DNA from: Methylophilaceae bacterium
GTDB lineage: Bacteria > Pseudomonadota > Gammaproteobacteria > Burkholderiales > Methylophilaceae
DNA: 50,094 nt
Direction of reading: 5' to 3'
Assembly (NCBI GenBank): GCA_017857755.1
Contig: JAFMCM010000011.1
Location: forward strand, 1 to 50,094
A program made the translations under genes and the position numbers. The notes beneath the pieces were generated by a model, which was not told the DNA's origin, did no database searches, and worked only from the letters and a program-made list of their open reading frames with translations. Shown here one piece after another: positions 36,963-45,864 of the stretch. How positions within the stretch are numbered: the stretch's first letter is position 1; every line of letters starts with the position of its first letter.

Positions 36963-37367
36963 TTAACCAAAGAAGTATTTGATTTCGATTGCAGCATTTT
37001 CAGCCGAATCAGAACCATGCACCGCATTTGCATCAATGCTTTCAGCAAAATCCGCACGAATCGTACCTGCAGCAGCTTCTTTAGGGTTGGTTGCACCCAT
37101 TAAATCACGGTTTTTTAATACAGCGCCTTCACCTTCAAGTGCTTGAATCATCACAGGACCAGAAATCATGAATTTGACTAAGTCAGCAAAAAAAGGACGC
37201 TCTTTGTGTACAGCGTAAAAACCTTCAGCTTCAGCTTGCGTCAAGTGCGCCATTTTAGCTTCGACAATTTTTAAACCTGCATTTTCAAAACGGGTGTAAA
37301 TTTGACCAATGACGTTTTTCGCTACTGCGTCTGGTTTGATAATACTAAGGGTGCGTTCTACTGCCAT
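36963..37367 (-). CDS. ndk: Nucleoside diphosphate kinase, C-terminally short
   Basis: Makes NTPs and dNTPs from diphosphates. The 134-aa form starts [21 protein letters not shown] at 37367 with GGAG 6 nt upstream; a longer in-frame start adds 19 residues unlike the family. It has the active-site histidine in [20 protein letters not shown]. The usual bacterial length is 141-143 aa, ending with about seven to nine residues after YFF (often ending in CPR or SR); here the stop follows YFFG directly, so that tail is missing. Confidence 0.96.
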   Translation of the reverse strand: MAVERTLSIIKPDAVAKNVIGQIYTRFENAGLKIVEAKMAHLTQAEAEGFYAVHKERPFFADLVKFMISGPVMIQALEGEGAVLKNRDLMGATNPKEAAAGTIRADFAESIDANAVHGSDSAENAAIEIKYFFG

Positions 37368-37566
37368 GATAACTCCATAAAATTGAATAAAAAATAACGG
37401 CTTACAAAAGCGGTATTCTATCATTGTTCATGGGTTTAATGAATGCTGATTTTAAACATGATTGCAAGATAATAGCAGCCCATCAATCAGACCTGTTAAT
37501 CACAATATCGAGCAATCTTTTTTCTCAAAAAGCCAAATTAGGCAAGCTGCCATAGCTGCCCTGTTG

Positions 37567-37656
37567 AACCATTTATAATAGGCTATAATGGTTTAGCCCA
37601 ATTTGATTTGATTTAAACTGAAGACCAATCCACCCATTCAATTCATTTAAATGAAT
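37567..37656 (+). promoter_or_regulatory. Promoter/operator region of the fhc operon
   Basis: In the 339-bp gene-free stretch before fhcB (37368-37706). AACCATT (37567-37573) and AATGGTT (37587-37593) form an inverted repeat that encloses two TATAAT hexamers (37574-37579 and 37584-37589), so a bound regulator would block the -10 region. TTGAAC (37564-37569) is a possible -35 but its 14-bp spacing is short. A perfect 16-bp palindrome, ATTCATTT with its complement, lies at 37641-37656. No other gene or RNA was seen in the gap. Confidence 0.5.
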
Positions 37657-37706
37657 CAAAATAAAGAAAATAATTATTTATGCAACAATGAAAGGATAGC
37701 GACAAC

Positions 37707-38879
37707 GTGCTTGCAACTTGCCCTGCTTGTGGACTGCTTTGTGACGATATCGACGTTAGTCAACCATCATTCAATTCATGTGCCAAGAGTATTCGCTTTT
37801 TTAGCCAACCATCCTTAGACCGCTCTCCCATGATTGCAGGTAAAGCGGTAGACTTGGCCGCAGCTGTTACAGAAGCAGTCGCCATTTTACAATCGGCTAA
37901 ACGTCCTATCTTTGCTGGATTAAGCACTGATTTATCTGGCTTCAGAGCCGCTTTTAAAACTGCCCAACATGCCAAGGCGCCAATGACGCACATGAATGCG
38001 CAAAGCACTTGGCGTAACGCCAAAGTGTTGCAAAGCAAAGGCTGGCAAACCACCACTTTAATGGAAGTTAAGAACCGCGCAGACGTGATTGTCTTGATTG
38101 GCACTGATGTAGTGAAGCATAACCCGCGCTTTTTTGAGCGTAATGTCTGGAATCAAGAAGCATTATTCACAGACCCACAGGCGCGTAAAATAATTTACCT
38201 CGGCGGTGAAAGCGTAGACAGCAGCTACGGCGTTTCAGCAAATGGCAAACAGCCCACTGTGTTGCCTTGCGCAATGGATGCCTTACCAGAACTAACCGCC
38301 GCTTTGCGCGCCATGATTCAAGGCAAAACGCTGAAAGCAGATGCAATTGCTGGCATTGCCGTCACCGACTTACAAGTCGTTGTGGAGCAACTTAAACAAG
38401 CGCGCTATGCCGTACTGATTTGGATAGCCAAAGACTTCAACTTCGCGCACGCTGAACTCACAATCGAAAACATCACCGAAAGCATTGTAACTTTAAACAC
38501 ACAAAGTCGAGCCATGGGTTTGGCGCTAGGTGGTAGTGATGGTGATACGACGATTCATCACGCCCATACTTGGCTAAGTGCGCTAGCGCCTGAAGTACAT
38601 GATTTAAGCCAATACGATACCATCGTCTGGGTGAACAGCTTTAGCCCTGACAAGGCGCTACCAACAACAGCTGCGCCAGTGATTGCCATCGGCAACAGTC
38701 AAATGGAATTTGACCCACCGCCAGCCGTGTTTATTCCAGTAGCGACACCTGGTTTGGATTGTGCAGGCACCTTATTTCGAGTAGATTCATCCGTTGTATT
38801 ACCACTCAAACCAACACGCACAAGTCAACTACCCACCTTGACCGAAGTCATGACAAAAATGGATGCATTATTAATATGA
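37707..38879 (+). CDS. fhcB: Formyltransferase/hydrolase complex subunit B
   Basis: Homologue of formylmethanofuran dehydrogenase subunit B in the non-redox Fhc complex, which hydrolyses formyl-methylofuran to formate. The 390-aa protein starts at GTG (37707) with AAAGGA upstream. N-terminal cysteines C5-x2-C8-x3-C12-x12-C25 (ATCPACGLLCDD) match the iron-sulfur motif of FmdB/FwdB, although the metal-ligand cysteine of the dehydrogenase is not evident. Rossmann-like segments follow (ADVIVLIGTDVVKHNPRFF). It is first of four genes with ATGA overlaps. The ATGA joining it to fhcA is at 38876-38879. Confidence 0.93.
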   Translation: MLATCPACGLLCDDIDVSQPSFNSCAKSIRFFSQPSLDRSPMIAGKAVDLAAAVTEAVAILQSAKRPIFAGLSTDLSGFRAAFKTAQHAKAPMTHMNAQSTWRNAKVLQSKGWQTTTLMEVKNRADVIVLIGTDVVKHNPRFFERNVWNQEALFTDPQARKIIYLGGESVDSSYGVSANGKQPTVLPCAMDALPELTAALRAMIQGKTLKADAIAGIAVTDLQVVVEQLKQARYAVLIWIAKDFNFAHAELTIENITESIVTLNTQSRAMGLALGGSDGDTTIHHAHTWLSALAPEVHDLSQYDTIVWVNSFSPDKALPTTAAPVIAIGNSQMEFDPPPAVFIPVATPGLDCAGTLFRVDSSVVLPLKPTRTSQLPTLTEVMTKMDALLI

Positions 38880-40537
38880 TTACCCTACTTAAAAATGCCA
38901 AAATATATGACCCTGCGCATGGTAAAAATGGTGTTAAAGAAGATATTTATATCCGTGATGGTCAGATTATTGCTAAGCCCAGCAAAACAGAAAAGATTGC
39001 GCAAACCATCGATTTAAATAATAAAGTAGTGATGGCTGGTGCAATTGATATGCATAGTCATATTGGTGGCGGCAAAGTCAATATTGCGCGCATGCTGTTG
39101 CCTGAATATCAAGAAACCCTACGTTATTCCGACCCCGAGGCACATGTGTGTGGTCCACATTGTGCACATAATGCAACGCCGAGCACTACCGTGACTGGGA
39201 TGCATTATATAGAAATGGGTTACACCGCCGCATTCGAACCTGCAATATTAGGCATTAACGCAAGACACGCGCATTTGGAAATGGGCGACACGCCGATGAT
39301 TGACAAAGGCGGCTATGCCATGCTGGGCAATGATGATTACTTCTTGCGTTTGCTAGCCAATAAAGCGGAACAAAAGACGATTAATGATTATGTGGCATGG
39401 ACATTAAACGCGACCCAAACCATTGGCATCAAAGTCGTGAATCCAGGTGGGATTAACGCCTTTAAATTCAATCAACGGCGGTTAAATTTAGACGAAAACA
39501 ATCAACATTATGAGGTCAGCCCGCGACAGATTCTGCAGCGGTTAAGCCGCGCTGTGCATGACATTGGCATTGCTAAACCATTGCATGTGCATTGCAACAA
39601 CTTAGGTGCAGCTGGTAATTTTCAAACGACACTCGACACCATGGGGGCTAGTGATGGCATTCCCATGCATTTGACCCATATTCAGTTCCATAGTTATGGC
39701 ACAGAAGGTGATATGAAATTTTCATCTGCGGCGGCAGAGATCTCAGAAGCCATTAACAAAAATAAACATATTACCGCTGATGTCGGTCAGATTTTGTTTG
39801 GTCAAACGGTAACGGCATCTGGTGATAATATGATGCAACACCTTAACGCGAAACACGCCAACCCAAAAAAATCGGTCATCATGGATATCGAATGTGATGC
39901 AGGTTGTGGTGTTGTACCATTTAAATATCGCGACCAAAACTATGTAAACGCATTGCAATGGGCAATTGGTTTAGAGATCTTTCTTAGCATTGAAGACCCA
40001 TGGCGTGTATTCTTAACGACCGATCACCCTAACGGCGCACCTTTTACCAGTTATCCGCATTTAATCCGATTATTGATGGATAAAAGTTTTAGAGATGAAG
40101 CGTTTGATCAACTCAATTTGGATGCACAAGCCATGAGCAATCTAAAGGCCATTGCACGCGAATATAGCCTATATGAAATTGCAACCATGACCCGAGCAGG
40201 TGCTGCCAAATTGATTGGGATGAACAATCAAGGGCATTTAGGTATCGGTGCAGCTGCCAATATTACCGTATACACCGAACAGGACAATAAAGAAGCCATG
40301 TTTGCAAAACCTGATTATGTATTTAAAGATGGTGAATTAGTTGTAAAAAATGGTGAAGTAGTAAAAGTAGTTTGGGGTAAAACCCATACAGCCAAGCCAG
40401 CTTATGATCGAAGCGTAGAAAAAGGCTTAAAAGATTATTTCGACAAATACCATACAATCCAATTAGATCACTACAAAATCAGCGATGATGAAATAGCCGA
40501 TGATGGCCGCAATAGCGTAGTGAGTCATACAAAATGA
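38876..40537 (+). CDS. fhcA: Formyltransferase/hydrolase complex subunit A
   Basis: Amidohydrolase-type subunit that hydrolyses formyl-methylofuran to formate. The 553-aa form starts MITLLKNAKIYDPAHGKNGVK at 38876, overlapping the fhcB stop by ATGA; an earlier ATG at 38759 lies within fhcB and is rejected. Zinc-binding HxH is H60/H62 (DMHSHIGGGKVN). Further metal/histidine segments include HVHCNNLG, MHLTHIQFHSYG and TTDHPNGAPF. It is full length versus FmdA/FwdA, and its ATGA overlaps fhcD. Confidence 0.97.
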   Translation: MITLLKNAKIYDPAHGKNGVKEDIYIRDGQIIAKPSKTEKIAQTIDLNNKVVMAGAIDMHSHIGGGKVNIARMLLPEYQETLRYSDPEAHVCGPHCAHNATPSTTVTGMHYIEMGYTAAFEPAILGINARHAHLEMGDTPMIDKGGYAMLGNDDYFLRLLANKAEQKTINDYVAWTLNATQTIGIKVVNPGGINAFKFNQRRLNLDENNQHYEVSPRQILQRLSRAVHDIGIAKPLHVHCNNLGAAGNFQTTLDTMGASDGIPMHLTHIQFHSYGTEGDMKFSSAAAEISEAINKNKHITADVGQILFGQTVTASGDNMMQHLNAKHANPKKSVIMDIECDAGCGVVPFKYRDQNYVNALQWAIGLEIFLSIEDPWRVFLTTDHPNGAPFTSYPHLIRLLMDKSFRDEAFDQLNLDAQAMSNLKAIAREYSLYEIATMTRAGAAKLIGMNNQGHLGIGAAANITVYTEQDNKEAMFAKPDYVFKDGELVVKNGEVVKVVWGKTHTAKPAYDRSVEKGLKDYFDKYHTIQLDHYKISDDEIADDGRNSVVSHTK

Positions 40538-41454
40538 AAATCAACGGCATACAAATAGACGATACATACGCGGAAGCCTTTAATATGCGTGGTACGCGCG
40601 TCCTGATTACCGCGCAAAACTTGAAATGGGCATATCACGCGGCAAACGCCATGACAGGCTTTGCCACCAGCGTCATCGGTTGTGGTGTAGAAGCAGGCAT
40701 CGAGCGTGAATTGACCGAAGCCCAAACTCCTGATGGCCGCCCTGGTGTGAGTATTTTAATGTTTGCCATGGGTAGCAAAGTCTTAATGCAACAACTAGAA
40801 ACACGGATGGGACAATGCGTTTTAACCTGCCCTACTGCTGCTGCCTTTTCAGGCATTGACTCTGAAGACCAAATCAGTTTGGGTAAAAATTTACGCTACT
40901 TTGGTGACGGTTATCAAATAGCTAAACAGTTACCTGATGCCAATGGCATCAATCAACGCTACTGGCGTATTCCCGTGATGGACGGTGAATTTATCACCCA
41001 AGAAACCACAGGCATGGTGCGTGCGATTGGCGGGGGTAATTTCTTGGTATTAGGTAAAAGCCAGCCACAAGTATTAGCGGCATGTGAAGCGGCGATTGAT
41101 GCCATGAAAAAATTGCCAAACATCATCATGCCATTCCCAGGCGGTGTCGTGCGTTCGGGATCAAAAGTCGGTAGCAAATACCCTAAAATGTTTGCCAGCA
41201 CCAATGATGCTTTCTGCCCTACATTAAAAGGGGCTGTCAAAACAGCATTAGATCTCGATATTGAAAGCGTCATGGAAATCGTGATTGATGGCCTAACATT
41301 TGAAGATATCGCATTCAGCATGAAGGTAGGAATAGAAGCCGTCTGCAATCTAGGTGCAGACGCTGGTATTCAACGGATCTCAGCTGGAAATTATGGCGGA
41401 AAGCTCGGCCCGCACCTGTTTAAATTACATGCAATACTCGGTGGTTCATCATGA
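40534..41454 (+). CDS. fhcD: Formylmethanofuran-tetrahydromethanopterin N-formyltransferase
   Basis: Transfers the formyl group from formyl-H4MPT to methylofuran in the oxidative direction. The 306-aa protein matches Ftr in length (about 296-310) and in features such as IDDTYAEAFNMRGTRVLITA, GCGVEAGIERELTEAQTPDGRPG and GNFLVLGKSQPQVL. It ends HAILGGSS. It overlaps fhcA by ATGA and fhcC by ATGA. Confidence 0.98.
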   Translation: MKINGIQIDDTYAEAFNMRGTRVLITAQNLKWAYHAANAMTGFATSVIGCGVEAGIERELTEAQTPDGRPGVSILMFAMGSKVLMQQLETRMGQCVLTCPTAAAFSGIDSEDQISLGKNLRYFGDGYQIAKQLPDANGINQRYWRIPVMDGEFITQETTGMVRAIGGGNFLVLGKSQPQVLAACEAAIDAMKKLPNIIMPFPGGVVRSGSKVGSKYPKMFASTNDAFCPTLKGAVKTALDLDIESVMEIVIDGLTFEDIAFSMKVGIEAVCNLGADAGIQRISAGNYGGKLGPHLFKLHAILGGSS

Positions 41455-42119
41455 CAGCACTCACCTTCACGCTTAAAAATGGTTTAACCCACCAGCTAGA
41501 CTGTCGCCGTTTAACAAACCAATTTTTGGCCGACCACACCATTGCTGATATCGAAGCGATGACACTAGAATCGCATCACAAAGTGGCTGACTGGTTTACA
41601 GTATCTGGCTCAGATGCTTCAAACATTGTGTTTAAACAAACCAATTCATACTTAACGCATATCGGACATCAAATGACTAAAGGTCGCATAACCATCGAAG
41701 GTGATTGTGGTGATTATTTAGGTCAACGCATGCAAGGTGGCAGCATCCTCTGCAAGGGCAATGCTGGTGATAGAGCTGGCGATAAAATGCGCCGAGGGAT
41801 TTTATTAATCGAAGGTAATACTGGTGATTATTGTGCTTCCAGCTTGATGGCTGGCACTTTGGGTGTCATGGGCTTCACTGGTCGCTATCTTGGCTATGGC
41901 ATGAAACGCGGCACCTTGTTACTCGCAAAACAACCCACTGAACAAGCAACTTGGGTTGATTGCGGTTCGCATCACTTGCCGTTTCTCAAACTACTCTATC
42001 AATCTTTCTCACACTTTGACAGTCAATTTGCCAAACTCAGCTCCACTAGAGCGCAACGTTGGATGGGGGATATTTCTGGCATTGGCAAAGCGGAAATCTT
42101 ATTTCTAAATCCAGACTAA
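41451..42119 (+). CDS. fhcC: Formyltransferase/hydrolase complex subunit C
   Basis: Right-handed beta-helix subunit, homologous to FwdC/FmdC and the GXGXG domain of glutamate synthase. The 222-aa protein has repeated GDCGDYLGQRMQGGSILCKGNAGDRAGDKMRRGILLIEGNTGDYC units (shown as separate motifs: GDYLGQRMQGG, GDRAGDKMRRG, GDYCASSLMAG and GRYLGYGMKRG). It holds the other subunits together and is the last gene of the operon. No terminator is visible after it. Confidence 0.96.
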   Translation: MTALTFTLKNGLTHQLDCRRLTNQFLADHTIADIEAMTLESHHKVADWFTVSGSDASNIVFKQTNSYLTHIGHQMTKGRITIEGDCGDYLGQRMQGGSILCKGNAGDRAGDKMRRGILLIEGNTGDYCASSLMAGTLGVMGFTGRYLGYGMKRGTLLLAKQPTEQATWVDCGSHHLPFLKLLYQSFSHFDSQFAKLSSTRAQRWMGDISGIGKAEILFLNPD

Positions 42120-42164
42120 ACATCACCAAGTGCGAGTAAAAAATGATGATTTAGTCACTTTTGT

Positions 42165-42207
42165 TTGACCCATATCAAAGAAGAGCCAAACGAATTAATG
42201 ATAAAAT
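42165..42207 (+). promoter_or_regulatory. FNR-type box and -10 element of trhO
   Basis: TTGAC-CCAT-ATCAA (42165-42178) deviates from the FNR consensus at one base. A -10-like TAAAAT (42202-42207) predicts a start near 42214, placing the box centre at about -42, which fits class II FNR activation (-41.5). There is no recognisable -35 at the expected place. The TSS is predicted, not measured. Confidence 0.5.
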
Positions 42208-42239
42208 GCTTGTTTTCGTATTTAATCATCTAATTTGTT

Positions 42240-43163
42240 ATGTCCCAATACCTGACTGCTGCACTTTATAAATTCGTCAACCTCCCCGACTATCAAGCCC
42301 TGCAAGCACCTATTTTAGAAACCTGTGTTGCGCATCATATCAAAGGCACCATCCTACTCGCGCTGGAAGGCATCAATGGCACCATTGCAGGCAAAGCAGA
42401 GGATGTTCACGCCGTATTAGCCTATCTGCGCCAAGATACACGTTTTAGTGATTTAGAACACAAAGAGTCTTATGCTGACCATCATCCTTTTTATCGCATG
42501 AAGGTGAAGCTCAAAAAAGAAATTGTAACCATGGGTGTTAGCGGTGTAGACCCTAATCTGGTTGTCGGCACTTACATCAAACCAGAAGATTGGAATGCCA
42601 TCATCAGCGACCCTGACGTGATTGTCTTAGACACACGTAATGACTACGAAACGCATATCGGCACATTCAAAGGCGCGGTTGATCCAAAAACAACCACGTT
42701 TAGAGAGTTTCCAAAATATGTGGCAGAAAATCTCGATAAAACCAAAAACAAAAAAGTCGCCATGTTTTGTACAGGCGGTATTCGTTGCGAAAAAGCATCA
42801 TCCTTTATGAAACAACAAGGATTTGAAGAAGTGTATCATTTACAAGGTGGTATTCTTAAATACCTAGAAACCGTTCCAAAAGAAGAAAGCCTGTGGGAAG
42901 GTGAATGTTTTGTTTTTGACCAACGGGTTGGTGTTAAACATGGTCTAGAAGTTGGCGATTATGATCAATGCTATGCTTGTCGCATGCCGTTATCCCCAGA
43001 GGAACTCAAAAGCGAACAATATACTGCGGGCATCTCTTGCCCACACTGTTATGACAAAACCACCGAGGCTAAAAAAGCCGCCTTAACTGAAAGACAAAAA
43101 CAAGTATTGTTAGCCAAACAACGCGGCGAAGCCCATATCGGTGCTGGTCTTAAAAAAACCTAA
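42240..43163 (+). CDS. trhO: tRNA uridine(34) hydroxylase TrhO (YceA)
   Basis: Rhodanese-domain enzyme that makes 5-hydroxyuridine at wobble U34 of tRNAs using oxygen. The 307-aa protein has the N-terminal acylphosphatase-like part ([20 protein letters not shown]), the rhodanese loop with C177 and C183 ([15 protein letters not shown]), and a C-terminal zinc-type CxxC pair ([18 protein letters not shown]). The ATG at 42240 is the first in frame. It is transcribed from its own region with an FNR-like box and converges with dabA. Confidence 0.95.
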   Translation: MSQYLTAALYKFVNLPDYQALQAPILETCVAHHIKGTILLALEGINGTIAGKAEDVHAVLAYLRQDTRFSDLEHKESYADHHPFYRMKVKLKKEIVTMGVSGVDPNLVVGTYIKPEDWNAIISDPDVIVLDTRNDYETHIGTFKGAVDPKTTTFREFPKYVAENLDKTKNKKVAMFCTGGIRCEKASSFMKQQGFEEVYHLQGGILKYLETVPKEESLWEGECFVFDQRVGVKHGLEVGDYDQCYACRMPLSPEELKSEQYTAGISCPHCYDKTTEAKKAALTERQKQVLLAKQRGEAHIGAGLKKT

Positions 43164-43212
43164 TCCACCGCATTTTTTCCAGCACCGCTCGTGTAATCAC
43201 GGATTGCACGAG
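43139..43212. repeat. Two stem-loop structures between convergent trhO and dabA
   Basis: First, CGGTGCTGG (43139-43147) pairs with CCAGCACCG (43179-43187) around an A-run and T-run that can also pair. Second, CTCGTGTAATC (43188-43198) pairs with GATTGCACGAG (43202-43212), an 11-bp stem (one G-U) with a 3-nt loop. The two stems are adjacent. Neither is followed by a T-run, so this is not a typical intrinsic terminator; they may stabilise the 3' ends of the convergent transcripts. Confidence 0.6.
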
Positions 43213-43248
43213 TTGATGTTGATGCAAGCACTAACCGTCTTGGACCGT

Positions 43249-45864
43249 TCAATGTGCCCTGCTCCCGCCACCAGCATTCGACTTCATGTTCAACGATGTG
43301 TAATCATCCACTACGATGTGCGCTCCATTGATAACAATCGTTTTACGGGCAATTTCAACATCAGCGCTGTTAATTGCAATCTGCTTTTTCTGATCCAAGC
43401 GGTCTGAATCACGCATCGGATTTGCGCTATCATCGACTAGCTGTTCAACCCGTTGCCAAACACCTTGTTGATATGCCCAAATCGTTCTTGTTTTGACATC
43501 CCATTGGAATAAAAACAACCATTCATTTTCGATCAAGTCTTTCACCATGCGATGTTTCTGAATAATGTGTCCAATTGCATCTTTTGGTGCGGCGATATAA
43601 ACATTCAAGCGCACAGGGTTGTGTCGCCATTTTGTGCCATCATGTAGCGACTGTTGCGGCAAACCAATTCTTAAATCACCACCATTGCCTTCAAATACAC
43701 CAAAGTGACCACCGACTACATTGTGGAGCATCTTATTGCCACTACCATAGTGAAAGTGATCCGTCACGCTAGCGTAATATTGCAAATTAATCCAATTCGT
43801 TACAATCATAGGCGCAGTCATGATTTGCTCAAGCAACTGAAAATCACTGTCGGTTTGCCAAACATAATCATGCAAGAAACTTCTACCCTCAAAATCAATA
43901 CCCCGAGTCTCCGCCCTTGGTGCAATAACAAACGCCGCATTATTCACAAGCCCCCATTCTGGCCTTAACTGCGCCCAGTCTTTACACTTTTGCTTCAACA
44001 AATGTTGTATCGATTGACGTTCGCGTAATACCAAGCCTTCGGCCGCTATTTTCTGTTGTTGACAAGCAAAAGTAGCCGCATCAAGCCAATGTTTCCAAGC
44101 GCCATGTTGATTATTTAAAATCATGATTTCATCGGTTACCGTGTTATGTAAACAAGGTACAAATACGGTATTTTCAGGAATCACTATACCCGCTTGTTTC
44201 AGCACAGACCTAAGCGCTTGGCGATTCAGCAAATCACAAAGCACCAGAGCATTCACCTCACCAGTTTGCCCCCCACATGCACCACAATCTAAACCAGAAG
44301 CATGTGGATTATTAGAAGAAAAACTACCATGACCGACAATCAATACCCGCTCTGCATAGGGTTGTTTTAACCCTATGCCAACTAACACCGCTTTGGCTAG
44401 CCCCGCTAATGCCTCAATATCGAGGGTCTCTATATCGCTATTAATTTGCCACGCATCACCAACTTCTTTTGCACTACTCATCGTCGATGGCCCAGAACCA
44501 AAAATAGTCTGCTTGAGCAAATCAAATAGCTTTAATAAACCTTGTGACTCAACAATCCCAAAAGTAGAAACTGCCGTCTCTGAAGCCACTTTCCAACTGA
44601 TTTTCTTTTGTAATTTTGATTGTGTTTGTTTCACTTTTACAGCGGCAACGGCCTGCTGTGCAAACAATGTGGGCTTTAATAATCCAGGCAATTGGGGTCT
44701 TACGTATGGTGTCGCTTTGCTTGTATAGGCAATAGGCAAACCAAAAAAACCAGCAAACCCATAGGTTTCAATTGCAGGGTGTTGTGCTTCTAGCTGCGTT
44801 CTCAATAGCGCCGAGCGCACATCAATACAAAATACCGCTTGCAACACTGGTTTTTTTACTGCTTGCCTGATGGCTGTACTAAGCTTGTCATGCATACCGG
44901 CCTGAAACCGAATTTCAGTCGCTTTATGCCACACCCACAAAAGACGGTTTTCTTTTTTGCATTGCGATTGCAAACCGTTAGCATTGTAAAGCTGACGCAT
45001 AAAGAGCTGGCTCAGCTTTTTAAATAGATCGGCATCACGCATTTTCGTGTTTTGCCACAACACCCAATCCCAAGCCATTCTGATAGCCACTAACTGTCTT
45101 AATAATTGTCGATGATCTCGACCATACAATTTAGCTTGCCATTCATCATAAGCTAAGCAAGAAGCCCAGCCATTAATATCCAGTACCAAAGCATACACAT
45201 AATCGTTCCAGGCCGCTTCATCAATATTGCCATCAGTTAAGGCAGTAAAATGGTCATGCACAAGATCATCTATCCTATCTGGCAGTCCAGAAAAAAGAGC
45301 ATGAAGGTGCGCTTCTCCCGTTAGCAATTGCATCCCTTTATCTGCAACTGTTGACGTTTTCCAAGCCTGATAAAAGCCTTCATCTTTTGTTAAATCTTGC
45401 GCAAAATGTTGGGGGAACTGCAGATAAAAAGCACAGAAATGGCTAACCTGCTGCAAGATTTCCTCACGCCATGAAATGTTGTGCTGATGACTGGCTTGAT
45501 GATCTAAAAAATCACTCATATGCACCCAATGCTGACTCACATCTGGTTTATCCAGATAAGCAAGCAAAGTTTCAGTATCCTCTGTTATATTCAAACAGGC
45601 CTTCGCGGCGTTTAAATGCTGTTCAGTCAGTTCATTTTGCCACAAAGCTTGATAATAACTTTTAGGCATTAGCAGACGAATATTGCCCAAAAATCCAAGT
45701 TTCGCGGCTGTATCCATCATATGCGTCTGCCGTAATTGCCACCATGGATTGACGGCAATTGACTGATCAAGCGGCCAACTTGGCGCGATGTTTTGAGCGG
45801 CTAAATCAACTGCATTCAGCGGGTTAAAACTTTGATAAGACTTGTGCTTGCTTGCTAATGTCAT
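43249..45864 (-). CDS. dabA: Inorganic carbon transporter subunit DabA (DUF2309)
   Basis: Carbonic-anhydrase-like subunit of the DAB vectorial CO2-hydration pump, which accumulates bicarbonate. The 871-aa form starts MTLASKHKSYQSFNPLNAVD at 45864, with AGGGAG about 7 nt upstream; the longer frame starting at 45972 overlaps dabB and is rejected. The zinc-site residues C346 and D348 (FCIDVRS) match C351/D353 of the Halothiobacillus protein, and a histidine and cysteine 15 residues apart (GHGSFSS...LDCGACGG) match H524/C539. The gene overlaps the end of dabB by 41 nt. Confidence 0.95.
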   Translation of the reverse strand: MTLASKHKSYQSFNPLNAVDLAAQNIAPSWPLDQSIAVNPWWQLRQTHMMDTAAKLGFLGNIRLLMPKSYYQALWQNELTEQHLNAAKACLNITEDTETLLAYLDKPDVSQHWVHMSDFLDHQASHQHNISWREEILQQVSHFCAFYLQFPQHFAQDLTKDEGFYQAWKTSTVADKGMQLLTGEAHLHALFSGLPDRIDDLVHDHFTALTDGNIDEAAWNDYVYALVLDINGWASCLAYDEWQAKLYGRDHRQLLRQLVAIRMAWDWVLWQNTKMRDADLFKKLSQLFMRQLYNANGLQSQCKKENRLLWVWHKATEIRFQAGMHDKLSTAIRQAVKKPVLQAVFCIDVRSALLRTQLEAQHPAIETYGFAGFFGLPIAYTSKATPYVRPQLPGLLKPTLFAQQAVAAVKVKQTQSKLQKKISWKVASETAVSTFGIVESQGLLKLFDLLKQTIFGSGPSTMSSAKEVGDAWQINSDIETLDIEALAGLAKAVLVGIGLKQPYAERVLIVGHGSFSSNNPHASGLDCGACGGQTGEVNALVLCDLLNRQALRSVLKQAGIVIPENTVFVPCLHNTVTDEIMILNNQHGAWKHWLDAATFACQQQKIAAEGLVLRERQSIQHLLKQKCKDWAQLRPEWGLVNNAAFVIAPRAETRGIDFEGRSFLHDYVWQTDSDFQLLEQIMTAPMIVTNWINLQYYASVTDHFHYGSGNKMLHNVVGGHFGVFEGNGGDLRIGLPQQSLHDGTKWRHNPVRLNVYIAAPKDAIGHIIQKHRMVKDLIENEWLFLFQWDVKTRTIWAYQQGVWQRVEQLVDDSANPMRDSDRLDQKKQIAINSADVEIARKTIVINGAHIVVDDYTSLNMKSNAGGGSRAH

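Noticed and set aside
38759..38875. Extended start of fhcA
   Set aside because: The extra 39 residues lie inside fhcB in another frame; the ATGA overlap at 38876 is the standard start.
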